Assembly (NCBI RefSeq): GCF_001026695.1
Contig: NZ_LDNB01000005.1
Span: forward strand, 32,810-96,809
Length of the DNA stretch: 64,000 nucleotides
Source: Neobacillus vireti
Lineage (GTDB): Bacteria; Bacillota; Bacilli; Bacillales; Cytobacillaceae
Direction of reading: 5' to 3'
Positions 7,397 through 16,573 of the stretch are shown here, in pieces (position 1 is the stretch's first letter; every line of letters begins with the position of its first letter). The notes under the pieces are model-generated. The model saw only the letters and a program-made list of their open reading frames with translations, was not told the DNA's origin and made no database searches. The position numbers and the translations under genes were made by a program.

Positions 7397-8645
7397 TTAC
7401 TTTTTACCTTTTAGATTGATGCCGATTGCGGCTCCGTTGCGGCTGGAGTCTGCTACTCCTTTGAAGCTGTTGTTTTGATGATCTATTAAGATGCTTTGGA
7501 CGTTTCCGATTGTTGTAGGTTCAGCTCCAAATTTATGGCCCATACTTGTTAGCAGGTTGAATACCTCTGTTGGAATTCCATCCTCGTAACGATAGGAGTT
7601 TAGGTTGTTCGTATATATTCTTGGTTCCTCTACAGCTTGCTTCAGTTCCATATCATACTCAATAGTATACAGAATAGTTTGCAGCACAGATGTAATAATG
7701 GTGGTTCCGCCAGGGGATCCCACGGTTAAAACGGGTTTACCGTCCTTGAATACAATGGTTGGCGTCATACTGCATAATGGACGTTTATTGGGCTGCACTT
7801 CATTTGCGCCTCTTGGAATGGCATCAAAATCGGTTAATTCATTATTTAACATAAAACCATAACCGGGAACCATGAAGCCTGTCCCGAATACTTGTTCAAT
7901 GGTGGTCGTATATGAAACGACATTTCCCCATCTGTCCGTAACCGTAAAATGGGTCGTTTCTCCAGGTTTTTGGTCATTCGGCTGTTTCTTAGGCTGGTAG
8001 TTTGCTTGAGTTGATTCATACTTTCACGGATCGCCTGATTGGGGATTAGGGTTAACGCGATCTAGACTAATGAGTTTTTGCCGTTCCTTAATATAGTCCG
8101 GATGCAGAAGTCCCGTCAGCGGTACTTCCACGAATTCAGGGTCACCAGCATAGGCTGCGCGATCTGCGTATGCAAGATGCATGGTCTCTGCCAATAGATG
8201 GTATTTCCCCCAAGCTTTCACATCATATTGTGAAAGATGAAAACCGTCCAAGATTTTCAGCATTTGTAATAGGAATACGCCGCCTGAGCTTGGTGGTGGC
8301 ATACTGGCAATCCGATAGCCGCGGTAATCACCCCAGATCGGCTTATCAACGGTCACATCATATTTCTTCAAATCTTCAATTGTCATAGCACCGCCAAATT
8401 TTTGCACCGTACTGGCCAGTGCTTCAGCAATCGGTCCCTTATAAAAGGCATCTGGACCTTTAGCACGAATCAATTTGAAAGTTTTGGCTAAATCCTTTTG
8501 CACAAGAATTTCTCCCTCTTGAATCGGTTTTCCATTTGGCAGAAAGACGTTCTTCGCTGCTGTTTTGGACAGGGTTTCCTTGTTATCTTCAATTGCACCA
8601 GCAAGTACTGAATCGATTGGGAAGCCTTTATCGGCAATATGCTGC
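7397..8645 (-). pseudogene. ggt: gamma-glutamyltransferase, 5'-truncated and with an internal TGA
   Basis: A single frame encodes about 415 residues of gamma-glutamyltranspeptidase. The large-subunit part runs from IADKGFPIDSVLAG through MPPPSSGGVFLLQML. The small subunit starts at the catalytic Thr in GETTHFTVTDRWGN and continues to GGTTIITSVLQT and the final AAIGINLKG. Two lesions are visible: an in-frame TGA at 8024-8026, just before the catalytic threonine, and loss of the N-terminal 150 or so residues and signal peptide at about 8645. The active enzyme is an extracellular gamma-glutamyl hydrolase/transferase; this copy cannot make it. The 5' break coincides with the 5' break of the MATE fragment. 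Confidence 0.9.
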
Positions 8646-9411
8646 AGGATTAGCCAATTTCATAACATTTGTGATTCTATTAGGGTACTTACACAAAAGA
8701 AACCATATACTCAAATTAGACTCGGATATTTTGAGACATCTTCACTTACGGGGGTCGGTGTTGAAATCCTTACTGAAATTAGCCATTCCTACTAGTATTA
8801 GTATGGTTTCGATCGCGTTGTCTGAAATTGCAGTCATCACTTTTGTCAATAATTATGGTTCTAATGCAACAGCAGCGTACGGAATCGTGAATCAAATTGC
8901 AAGCTACGTTCAAATCCCAGCGATGAGTATTTCAATCGCCATTTCAGTATTTGTTGCACAAGCCGTAGGTTCTGGGAACATTTCGAAAATCAAAGAGATA
9001 AAAAAAATAGCGATTTCCTTGAACTATCTCTTTGGTGGTATTCTCATTCTCATTCTTTACCTTATACCAAATCCTATATTAGTAATCTTTTTAGACAACA
9101 CCGAAACAATTAATATAGCAAAAAGTCTTATACTGATCTCATTTTGGAGTTACATTATTTTAGGCCACACTCAGGCAATCTCAGCAACAATGAGAGCAAC
9201 AGGTACTGTGTTATGGCCAACAATATTTACAATCATTAGTATTCTGCTGATCCAAGTTCCGGCAGCCTACTTCTTATCACATTTCACAACTCTGGGCTTA
9301 AATGGTGTATGGCTAGCTTATCCAATTGCGTTCATCGTCAATTTCTTAGCTCAATCTTCTTACCATCAATTCTTCTGGAAAAAGAAATCTTTAAAAGCAC
9401 TTTTGAGTTAA
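8646..9411 (+). pseudogene. C-terminal half of a MATE efflux transporter
   Basis: About 255 codons of a MATE (multi-antimicrobial extrusion) protein without its first six helices. LLKLAIPTSISMVSIALSEI is the characteristic start of the second half. GIVNQIASYVQIPAMSIS, ATMRATGTVLWPTI and LNGVWLAYPIAF follow, then a basic tail and stop. Hydrophobic helices repeat regularly. The upstream reading frame runs antisense through the ggt fragment, so any longer protein is artificial. A perfect terminator follows at 9423. Confidence 0.85.
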
Positions 9412-9422
9412 ACTTACTAAAT

Positions 9423-9460
9423 AATGAAGCTATTTATTTCCTTTTACAAATAGCTTCATT
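9423..9460 (+). terminator. terminator after MATE fragment
   Basis: Perfect 13-bp stem AATGAAGCTATTT / AAATAGCTTCATT with a 12-nt loop, followed by TATTTC. Confidence 0.85.
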
Positions 9461-9646
9461 TATTTCTATTTCCGCACTAAACTGCTTTGCTCGTAAAAAG
9501 CGATTGATCACTGCAGACTAAGAGCGAACTTTTATTTTTACTTTATGTTTGAAATAATTTATTCAAGTCACTTTTTAACTGGTTTGCTTACTAATGCATA
9601 GCATAGAATAGTAGCAACAGCAAAGTAATAAAAGGAACGTATATTA

Positions 9647-9911
9647 TGATCTGAACCCAAAAAGTTAGACACGAATTTTAGGCAACTTCCTAGGCATGAG
9701 TACGGTATTGAACCGGACTCATGCCTTTTAATAATACCCATTTTTTTAACATCGTCATATTTACATTGTGTTTATGAGCTATATCTTTAAAGGATTCTAT
9801 ACCGTCAAGGTAAGCATTAACAGCTGCTAATTTTGTTTCTAAAGAATATTTGGTCATAAAAAACTGCACCTCCAATTGTTAAGTGGTGTCTAACAATTGG
9901 GGTGCAGTTCA
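9647..9911 (-). mobile_element. 265-bp internally deleted IS3/IS150-type element
   Basis: Imperfect 26-bp terminal inverted repeats (9647-9672 and 9886-9911) agree at about 21 positions and share the ending GTTAGACAC. The body keeps only the orfA start and the last codons of orfB. Next to the right end, AACTGCACCTCCAATTGTTA (9862-9881) pairs with the terminal repeat, forming a hairpin over the orfA ribosome site. No clear 3-bp target duplication is seen (TTA left, ATA right). It lacks a catalytic domain and could move only with help in trans. Confidence 0.8.
9690..9857 (-). pseudogene. fused orfA start/orfB end of IS3-family transposase
   Basis: Fifty-five codons. MTKYSLETKLAAVNAYLDG and FKDIAHKHNVNMTMLKKWV are the helix-turn-helix of an IS3-family OrfA. 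The frame then jumps to KGMSPVQYRTHA, the usual last residues of the DDE integrase OrfB. All of the DDE domain is deleted. The ATG at 9857 has GGAGG 11 nt upstream, inside the right-end hairpin. Confidence 0.8.
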
Positions 9912-10049
9912 ATATTTATTGTGTCCTTTTAATCTTAATTATGTTACTGATTAATAGTGCAGTAATAAAACCATGCTACACTTTTACATCAGGGTAAATA
10001 GATTTCAAATTTTGGTCTACTTAGCTAAAAAATTTAGTTCGTTATAATC

Positions 10050-10185
10050 TTATCTTTTAAAACCCCTCATCACCCTCTGATAAATCTCCTTCCACGAATA
10101 ATCCAAATCCATTGCTTCCGACAGTTGTAAATTTTTAAAACTCAACAACAACCGATTGATTGTTAATCTAAAAATCACTCGACCT
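10050..10185 (-). pseudogene. gene 3' remnant, related to the remnant at 7139
   Basis: The minus strand encodes about 45 residues containing INRLLLSFKNLQLSEAMDLD and SWKEIYQRVMRGFKR, then a TAA at 10050-10052. Its end resembles the remnant at 7139-7265. No start codon or ribosome site is evident and the upstream part is missing. The rest of 9912-10223 shows nothing. Confidence 0.35.
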
Positions 10186-10223
10186 CAGGTTTCCAATTGG
10201 GAAGGGTGTGAAGACAATTTTCC

Positions 10224-11159
10224 TTATAAAGGGAATATCTGTTCAATTTCTTGAATCTCTGCATCAGTTAATTGAATCTGTAACGTTTTTAGATTATGAA
10301 GTACTTGGTCAGCTCGCTTTGCACCTGGAATAATTACGTCGATGCATGGACGGGACAGATACCAAGCAAGAATCACTTGATAAACTTCCGCACCCTTTGT
10401 CGCTGCAATTTGACGAACCCGCTCTATCTTTTCCAAGTTTTTTTCGAAAACACCTACCTGAAATTGCGGTCTTTTTCGATTCTTTTCACTAATTTCAGTT
10501 TCTAGATTATATTTACCTGTTAACAACCCGGAAGCTAAGGGATAAAATGGGACAAAAGAAATTTGATGCTCAGTTACGTATGGGAATAACTCCTTCTCTG
10601 CTTCGCGGCTGATCAAGTTGTACTCCCCTTGATAGACATCCACATAGCCATCTTTATTGGCATCTTTTAATTGCTGAAGGGAAAAATTAGACACTCCGAT
10701 GGCTCTAATCTTTCCTTCATCCTTTAATTGCTTTAATGCTCCAACCGCTTCATCTTTAGGTGTATCATGATCGGGAAAATGAATATAGAACAAATCTATA
10801 TAATCTGTTTGAAGCCGTTTTAAACTCTCTTCGACGGCTTGTTTTAGAAATGCAGGTGAGTTATCTAAAACCATATCATTACCGTCTAATCGATGTGCTG
10901 CCTTGGAAGCGATCACTATTTCTGAACGATTTCCCCGTTCTTTCACAACTTCACCAATTATTTCTTCTGATCGCCCCAAACCGTAGACATAGGCTGTGTC
11001 TAGGAAATTAATCCCTTGTTCCAGACCAGTTCGGACCAATTCTCTTCCTGCTTTATCATCAAGGTTTGGAAAAAGGTTAAGTCCCCCAACGGCATTGGTT
11101 CCAAGACCAATCGGGTTTACAGATAAATCTGTCTTACCAATTTTAATATGTTTGGTCAT
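10224..11159 (-). CDS. aldo/keto reductase
   Basis: A 311-residue NAD(P)H-dependent oxidoreductase of the aldo-keto reductase (TIM-barrel) superfamily, resembling the IolS/YhdN group of Bacillus. The catalytic tetrad is visible: Asp in NFLDTAYVYG, Tyr five residues on, Lys in VIASKAA and His in LFYIHFPD. The GVSNFSLQQL strand and the C-terminal cofactor loop IIPGAKRADQV are intact. The physiological substrate is unknown. The ATG follows GGGAG about 11 nt upstream. The gene ends near remnant DNA and has its own convergent surroundings, so it is probably monocistronic. Confidence 0.93.
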   Translation of the reverse strand: MTKHIKIGKTDLSVNPIGLGTNAVGGLNLFPNLDDKAGRELVRTGLEQGINFLDTAYVYGLGRSEEIIGEVVKERGNRSEIVIASKAAHRLDGNDMVLDNSPAFLKQAVEESLKRLQTDYIDLFYIHFPDHDTPKDEAVGALKQLKDEGKIRAIGVSNFSLQQLKDANKDGYVDVYQGEYNLISREAEKELFPYVTEHQISFVPFYPLASGLLTGKYNLETEISEKNRKRPQFQVGVFEKNLEKIERVRQIAATKGAEVYQVILAWYLSRPCIDVIIPGAKRADQVLHNLKTLQIQLTDAEIQEIEQIFPL

Positions 11160-11426
11160 CAGCTTCCATCTCCCTTATTTTACTAATTTGATGATAACAA
11201 ACTTTTAGAAGAGAAAACAAAGTTAATGCTTCCTATTTATTATCTGCTAATCAATTTACTAAGTTACGAAATGAGGTAGAAAAGGAACAAATATCGGTCG
11301 GAATGATCAGAAAAAAAAAGACCGAACATGCTGCTACATGTCCAGTTCAGCAAAAGACGGTTCCCTTAATGGAGGTGGACTAGGATCGTAAATACAGCCC
11401 AACCAGTATTGGTAAATAAAGTTTAT

Positions 11427-11456
11427 GAAGACCCTTATCTTGAAATAAGGGCCTTC
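11427..11456. terminator. bidirectional terminator
   Basis: GAAG(a)CCCTTAT pairs with ATAAGGG(c)CTTC around a 6-nt loop. TTTATATA follows on the plus strand. It lies 100 nt beyond the GDSL gene stop on the minus strand. The rest of 11160-11551 shows nothing else. Confidence 0.65.
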
Positions 11457-11551
11457 TTTATATATTTAATTTCGAGTCAATAGGCGGAACTCGCCGTCTA
11501 ATTAAGCTTTTTTCACTAAAAAAAATTAACGAAATTATTCCGTCTATTTTT

Positions 11552-12502
11552 TTAGTTTGGATCTGAATCGGTTTTGGCGACCCTTGTTTCCTCCGTCACT
11601 TTTAGATATTCTAAGACCCGCTGGGCGATAAGTTTATAGCCCTTGGTGTTTGGATGGAATTGATCTCCTGCTAATAAATTCATCGTGGAATTAGTAAATA
11701 GATCTTCTGTGGGAACAAAGCTCACATTCTCATATTCTTCTGTCAATAATTTTCCTGCCTCATTCCAATTATCAATGATCATGTCTAATTCTTTAATGTT
11801 TGCGAATTGACTTTCAAAAGGATTATAAAACCCGATTAAATAAATTTGGGCATCTGGGTTCAATTCTTGCAATCTATTCAATATGGCCGTTAATCGTTCA
11901 ATATATTCCACTCTTTCTATTTGGAAAGGTTCTAGCGTAAGGTTTGTAAAATTACTTCTTAAGACTTTCATAATATCATTGGCGCCAATGGTGATTAAAA
12001 CAATATCAGCCTTTGAGATCGCAGTGGCAATTTCTTTATTTTCCAGCCGCTTTAGTAATTGATCCGACCGGTTTCCCTTTTTACCGAAATTTTCTATTTT
12101 GATCGCAAGGTTGTGATCCTCAAACGTGTGATTAAGGATCCCGACATATCCACCGCTCTTTGTTTCATCTCCTACACCTTCCGTGAGTGAGTCTCCGATT
12201 GCGACCATCTTTTGATCTTTTTCGAAGAAATCAATGACACCATCCACTACTTCCCTTACCTTTTTCTTGATTTCAGCGGTGAATGGTTTAGGACTTTCCT
12301 GCTTAATGGAATGGTCTTCTACTGGTTTCTCTTCTCCTTTAGAAGCAACTTCCTTAGTATTTTCCACTTGTTCAGATTCAACTGACGCGACGGTTGTAAC
12401 TGTTTTAAGGCCTGCTTGATTTCGATCTATAAGAAAAATAGAAGGAAGAATACACATAGTGAATAGACCCATAATCATGATGATTACTTTTTTTCTTTTC
12501 AA
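11552..12502 (-). CDS. SGNH/GDSL hydrolase, YpmR-like
   Basis: A 316-residue exported or membrane-tethered esterase/lipase-type protein. Residues 5-25 form a signal or anchor helix, and residues 30-75 are a low-complexity acidic/lysine linker. The catalytic domain has block I GDSLTEG (nucleophile Ser), block II Gly (FGKKGN), block III GANDI and block V DQFHPN (catalytic Asp-x-x-His). All four SGNH blocks are present, so it should be active. The layout and length match Bacillus YpmR. The start is TTG with AGGTG upstream. Substrate is unknown; cell-envelope or lipid esters are plausible. Confidence 0.9.
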   Translation of the reverse strand: MKRKKVIIMIMGLFTMCILPSIFLIDRNQAGLKTVTTVASVESEQVENTKEVASKGEEKPVEDHSIKQESPKPFTAEIKKKVREVVDGVIDFFEKDQKMVAIGDSLTEGVGDETKSGGYVGILNHTFEDHNLAIKIENFGKKGNRSDQLLKRLENKEIATAISKADIVLITIGANDIMKVLRSNFTNLTLEPFQIERVEYIERLTAILNRLQELNPDAQIYLIGFYNPFESQFANIKELDMIIDNWNEAGKLLTEEYENVSFVPTEDLFTNSTMNLLAGDQFHPNTKGYKLIAQRVLEYLKVTEETRVAKTDSDPN

Positions 12503-12741
12503 ACTTCATCACACCTATTAGTATCGGAAGATCTTAATCTAAGATACCATTCTTTTTTTAATATAGTTTATTCATTTTATCATGCAGGGCAACATTATTT
12601 AAGACCACAAATTTTGTCACTTGCCTATTTGTAATCAAAACAGGAAAAAGAAAATTAGAGTAGATCAATTCATTTTTGTTAGCTTTTGAAATGAGGATAA
12701 AAAGTTTGCAGTCAATTTTGTGAGAAAAAAGGAGCCATAAA

Positions 12742-12776
12742 AAAAACGACTTTGCCATTTGTACAAAGCCGTTTTT
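12742..12776. terminator. bidirectional terminator
   Basis: AAAAACG(a)CTTTG pairs with CAAAG(c)CGTTTTT around a 9-nt loop. Placed between two minus-strand genes. Confidence 0.7.
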
Positions 12777-12836
12777 CGCCTATTATCGTATGTATTAACC
12801 TTGAAATCCTTCCGTGTAAATTGGAAAGATTGGGGT

Positions 12837-12878
12837 CAGTCCCCCGGTTCGTTAAAGCTTTAGATTACCGGGGGACTG
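12837..12878. repeat. REP-like GC-rich hairpin, copy 2
   Basis: Perfect 12-bp stem CAGTCCCCCGGT / ACCGGGGGACTG. The loop contains TTCGTTAAAGCTTTA, the same C-run/TTAA/G-run layout as the copies at 521, 33881 and 63763. Confidence 0.65.
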
Positions 12879-13012
12879 CTAGGCGTCTATGAAAATAGTT
12901 TATACATTCAAGTAGTGCAAAAATATCTCTTAAAATAAGCAATATGAAATCTCGGCAATCGAAACAATTTTGGAAACCATATTCCTTTCTAGTTTAAAAA
13001 TGTTTTTTTGAA

Positions 13013-14194
13013 CTACTCTGGTCGTTCATCCAGGTTGTAATACCAAACAAGCGGACCAAGGTGACCGAACTTACCGACCGCCTCCTCCATTAACTGGTGT
13101 GCCTCTTCATATGCGCAGGCAGGTAAAATATCCAATTCATGATACCCCATATTTCCATAGTTATAGACAAGCAGAAACCCATCTGTCTCCCAAAGCTCAA
13201 GTCGAAACACATGCCAATGGTTCGTCACTTTCAATTGAATCCCTTTGACGAATGTTTTCTCCCCCAGCCGTTGATATGCAAATTCCGCTGTCCCTCCTTT
13301 ATAAGACCTCCCCTCCTCAAATACAAGTGGGTAACCTTTCGTATAAAGGTGTTCCATCCCTTCCAAGGTTTCGAGATTTGTCTCCCTTTTTGTGGCCACA
13401 ATCACAGGAGACAGCCTATCTACTCCTATTTCATGGTATTCGATAGTACCACTGTCATCCCATTGAATATGGAGACCCGCATCCTGAAGCACATTCGCCC
13501 ACCTTCCGAGATCTGCGGAATTTTTCAATTGTTCACAAGAGAGATACAATCCATCCTCCGTTAACAAACGATGGACTATTTCTAAATAACGACTGTCACC
13601 ATAGGTTGGATTCTCCTTCAAGTACGCTAGAAGTGACCAATAGTTTGAAATCATGATAGGCCCCATGATCTCATGAAAGGTCCGTGCAGAAATGATTAAA
13701 TCAAAAGAATTCAGGGAAAAGTGCTCAGATACCTCCATAAAATCCATTTGGTAAAAACTCACGTTGTTCAGTCCTTGCTTTATTGCCAACTCCCGAGCGC
13801 ATCGAATCCCATATCCACACAGGTCGATCCCTACAATCTCGGCATCTGGGAACATGGTGGCGTACCTGCAAGACAGCAACCCATTATCACAGCCAATTTC
13901 CAAAATCCGTTTCGGCTTTAAATAAGTTTGCTGACTGACCCAGTTGAGCAAGGCCTGATGGAAATTCATCGTCCATGATTCTACTGCCAAACTGAAGGGC
14001 AGTGTTCGGTTTTTCACCTCATAAATATTCCCTTTTAATTTGCGGTCCATAATGGGTTGGAGTTCCTTAGCCAAGAAGGGATCGACCTCGGTTACATGCT
14101 TCCAGAAGTCCTCTTTGGTTTGGCATTCCTTGATACCCAGTGACTTAAAATAGGTTGAGAAACTTTGTGATTTTAATTTGGCATTTGCAAACAT
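13013..14194 (-). CDS. class I SAM-dependent methyltransferase
   Basis: A 393-residue protein with a Rossmann-type methyltransferase core. ILEIGCDNGLLSCRYA (residues about 108-123) is motif I, EIVGIDLCGYGI is motif II with the ribose-binding Asp, and VSFYQMDFMEV precedes the motif IV region FDLIISARTFHEIMG. About 100 N-terminal residues and 180 C-terminal residues surround the core, the latter containing a beta-rich domain (AYQRLGEKTFVKGIQLKV) of unknown role. Substrate cannot be deduced. The ATG at 14194 has GGAGATA 6 nt upstream. The gene lies downstream of the EtfBA terminator and is probably transcribed alone. Confidence 0.88.
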   Translation of the reverse strand: MFANAKLKSQSFSTYFKSLGIKECQTKEDFWKHVTEVDPFLAKELQPIMDRKLKGNIYEVKNRTLPFSLAVESWTMNFHQALLNWVSQQTYLKPKRILEIGCDNGLLSCRYATMFPDAEIVGIDLCGYGIRCARELAIKQGLNNVSFYQMDFMEVSEHFSLNSFDLIISARTFHEIMGPIMISNYWSLLAYLKENPTYGDSRYLEIVHRLLTEDGLYLSCEQLKNSADLGRWANVLQDAGLHIQWDDSGTIEYHEIGVDRLSPVIVATKRETNLETLEGMEHLYTKGYPLVFEEGRSYKGGTAEFAYQRLGEKTFVKGIQLKVTNHWHVFRLELWETDGFLLVYNYGNMGYHELDILPACAYEEAHQLMEEAVGKFGHLGPLVWYYNLDERPE

Positions 14195-14292
14195 AGTATT
14201 ATCTCCAGTTTAGGCGTATTTATTTTGCTTAACAGGACCAAAACCTACTAGTAAGTGCTATTATCTGGTACTAATTATAGCATAAAAAAAAG

Positions 14293-14315
14293 CTTTACTC
14301 CTTAGTGAAGTAAAG
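14293..14315 (-). terminator. terminator of the etfBA operon
   Basis: Read on the minus strand, CTTTACT pairs with AGTAAAG around a 9-nt loop, followed by CTTTTTTTT. It lies about 150 nt after the etfA stop. Confidence 0.75.
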
Positions 14316-14465
14316 AAAAAAGTGTTTAGCGATTAAATGAAATTTTCTAAGGCCTTTGGAGGATAAACAAATATTGTTAATCCGAAAGGCTAAACGCTAG
14401 CAGAAGCCTTGGGAAGAATTCACTCACGAATGAGAGAAGAATAATGGTAATAATTCAGCACTAAC

Positions 14466-15488
14466 TTACTTCATCACCTTGTTACTAGAAAGTGCATGTT
14501 TAAACTGTTCGATTAGGACAGGAACGATTTCAAATGCATCGCCAACAATTCCATAATGACAGTTTTGAAAAATAGGAGCTTCTTTGTCCTTATTAATGGC
14601 AATGATTAAACCAGAATTTTTCATTCCCACAATATGTTGAATCGCGCCAGAAATCCCGATCGCAAAATAAATCTTTGGCGTTACCGTCACACCGGTTTGC
14701 CCTACTTGATGGGGGTGGTCAATCCAACCCGCTTCCACCACATCCCTGCTCGCACCAACAGCTCCTCCAAGCGTTTCAGCCAAATGGTGTATTAACTGAA
14801 ATCCCTCGTAGCTGCCTAAGCCTTTTCCGCCTGCCACAACGATGTCCGCTTCGTCGATTCTGACCTTCTTAACCGTTTCCTTTACAATTTCCAAAACTTT
14901 TGTCCGGATATCTTCTTCCTTTAATGAGACGGTTTCTTCGACGACCTTGCCTATTCTCCCCACCTCTGGGGGCAGCGCCTTCATGACATTGGCGCGTACG
15001 GTCGCCATTTGCGGCCTGTATTTTTTACATAAAATGGTCGCCATAATATTTCCGCCAAACGCCGGCCTACTCGCAAGGAGTAACCCCGTTTCCTCTTCTA
15101 CATCCAGCTCCGTCGTATCCGCCGTCAACCCTGTCGGCAAATCGGTGGCCACTGCGCTTGCCAGGTCTTTTCCTGTTGAGGTGGCCCCGTAGAGAATAAT
15201 TTCCGGTTTATATTTATCACTGCACTCTAACAGGGCCTTCATGTAGGTTTCAGTCCGGTAATGCTTAAAGAGAGGTTGTTCATAGACATACACGGTATCT
15301 GCTCCATATTCAAACACGGTCTTTGTTAAAGGTTTAACATGTTCCCCGATAAGAATACCAGCTAGTTCCACACCTCGTTTATCAGCTAATTTCCTACCAG
15401 CACCTAATAATTCAAGGGATACAGAGGCAACCTCTCCATCCTTTTGTTCAATAAAGACCCAAACACCTTTGTAATCGTTAAAATCCAA
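14466..15488 (-). CDS. etfA: electron transfer flavoprotein subunit alpha (FixB type)
   Basis: A 340-residue EtfA/FixB. The N-terminal domain starts DFNDYKGVWVFIEQKDGEVA. The C-terminal FAD-binding domain shows VVAGGKGLGSYEGFQLI, GAVGASRDVVEAGW, QVGQTGVTVTPKIYFAIGIS, SGAIQHIVGM and IIAINKDKEAPIF, the classic ETF-alpha signature. It forms a heterodimer with EtfB and carries electrons between flavin dehydrogenases and the quinone pool or ferredoxin/flavodoxin. The start is TTG directly after the etfB stop, with GGAGGG inside the end of etfB, so translation is coupled. No acyl-CoA dehydrogenase or FixC/FixX gene is nearby. Confidence 0.95.
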   Translation of the reverse strand: MDFNDYKGVWVFIEQKDGEVASVSLELLGAGRKLADKRGVELAGILIGEHVKPLTKTVFEYGADTVYVYEQPLFKHYRTETYMKALLECSDKYKPEIILYGATSTGKDLASAVATDLPTGLTADTTELDVEEETGLLLASRPAFGGNIMATILCKKYRPQMATVRANVMKALPPEVGRIGKVVEETVSLKEEDIRTKVLEIVKETVKKVRIDEADIVVAGGKGLGSYEGFQLIHHLAETLGGAVGASRDVVEAGWIDHPHQVGQTGVTVTPKIYFAIGISGAIQHIVGMKNSGLIIAINKDKEAPIFQNCHYGIVGDAFEIVPVLIEQFKHALSSNKVMK

Positions 15489-16316
15489 TTACATTCCCTC
15501 CTTACTTTCAAACAGCTCCTTCTTTTCAAGCAGGATCTGAAGCAATTGCTCTACTTGTGCTGCTGGGTTGCCTTCAAGGAATGTTCCCCCTGCCGGTTTT
15601 TGCGGAGCCCATACTTTGGAAACAATTGTTGGTGATCCCTTTAAACCAAGCTGCTTGATATCTACATCTTCAAGGTCATCAACAGACCAGATATGTGGTT
15701 TGTATCTCGCAGCTTTGAGCATGTTCGGCAGCGGGGAATATGGCACGTCATTAATAGTTTTTTCAACGGAAAATAAACACGGCAAGGTGGATTGGACGAC
15801 TTCATATCCATCCTCCAGCTTGCGATGTACAACGGCATATCCTTCTTCTTGATTGATATCCACGACTTTGTTCACAGAAGTGAGTGGTGGTATATCGAGC
15901 CTTCTAGCTATTCCGGGTCCGACTTGCCCGGTATCTCCATCGATGGACATTTTTCCGCAAATGATCAAATCGACGGGTCTGGTTTTTGCAATTTTTTCAA
16001 TCGCCTTTGTCACGGCATAGCTCGTTGCCAATGTATCGGCACCCGCAAACCGGCGATCCGTAATTAAATACCCCTCATCCGCGCCTATTTCAATACATTT
16101 CTTTATAGCGGACACCGCTGGAGGTGGACCCATCGTGACAACCGATACCGTCCCACCATATCGTTGTTTTAAACGAACGGCCTCTTCAACTGCATGAGCA
16201 TCATACGGATTCAAAATCGCAGGCGCTGTCCTCCGATCCATCGTGTTAGTTTTTGGATTCATCTTAATAATTTTAGTGTCAGGCACTTGCTTGATACAGG
16301 CTACAATATGAAACAT
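15489..16316 (-). CDS. etfB: electron transfer flavoprotein subunit beta, FixA/bifurcating-like
   Basis: A 275-residue EtfB/FixA. AILNPYDAHAVEEAVRL, VVTMGPPPAV, IEIGADEGYLITDRRFAGAD and TLATSYAVTKAIEKI are typical. The VxxMGPP and DRxFAGADTLATSY signatures are those of FixA and of anaerobic, electron-bifurcating ETFs. The standard Bacillus beta-oxidation EtfB differs there. This is a family-level inference; bifurcation also needs the partner dehydrogenase, which is not in the window. GGGAGGGG precedes the ATG. It is the first gene of an etfBA operon that ends at the terminator near 14300. Confidence 0.93.
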   Translation of the reverse strand: MFHIVACIKQVPDTKIIKMNPKTNTMDRRTAPAILNPYDAHAVEEAVRLKQRYGGTVSVVTMGPPPAVSAIKKCIEIGADEGYLITDRRFAGADTLATSYAVTKAIEKIAKTRPVDLIICGKMSIDGDTGQVGPGIARRLDIPPLTSVNKVVDINQEEGYAVVHRKLEDGYEVVQSTLPCLFSVEKTINDVPYSPLPNMLKAARYKPHIWSVDDLEDVDIKQLGLKGSPTIVSKVWAPQKPAGGTFLEGNPAAQVEQLLQILLEKKELFESKEGM

Positions 16317-16481
16317 TAAACCCCTCCCATCTAACTTAAAAAGCCCATGGTTTCTTTATTACCGCCATACGAAACTTTCCAGATGTTTTACAACTAAAAG
16401 ACTTGTTACACCCGTCTATATCTACTTTATTATGGGAGATGTCCTTACATGCGAGTTTTCTGACAAAAAACCCACGAATTA

Positions 16482-16557
16482 ATCGGTGCCTGACTCCCAC
16501 CGCGCTAGTCGAAAAATGACAAAATACTGAAAATTAAACGAAAAAAAGCCCAGGCAC
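16482..16557. repeat. GGTGCCTG/CAGGCACC inverted repeat between operons
   Basis: GGTGCCTGACTCCCACC near 16482 and CAGGCACC near 16550 form an inverted pair around about 60 nt. Related GTGTCAGGCACC and GCCAGGCAC motifs occur at 19340, 42577, 46617 and 63848. An A-run (T-run on the minus strand) lies between the arms. The remaining part of 16317-16573 shows nothing else. Confidence 0.45.
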
Positions 16558-16573
16558 CACCCAACATTCGTAA

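Noticed and set aside
12558..12758. 66-codon minus-strand frame
   Set aside because: Starts within the terminator hairpin at 12742-12776 and lacks a ribosome site; AT-rich chance frame.
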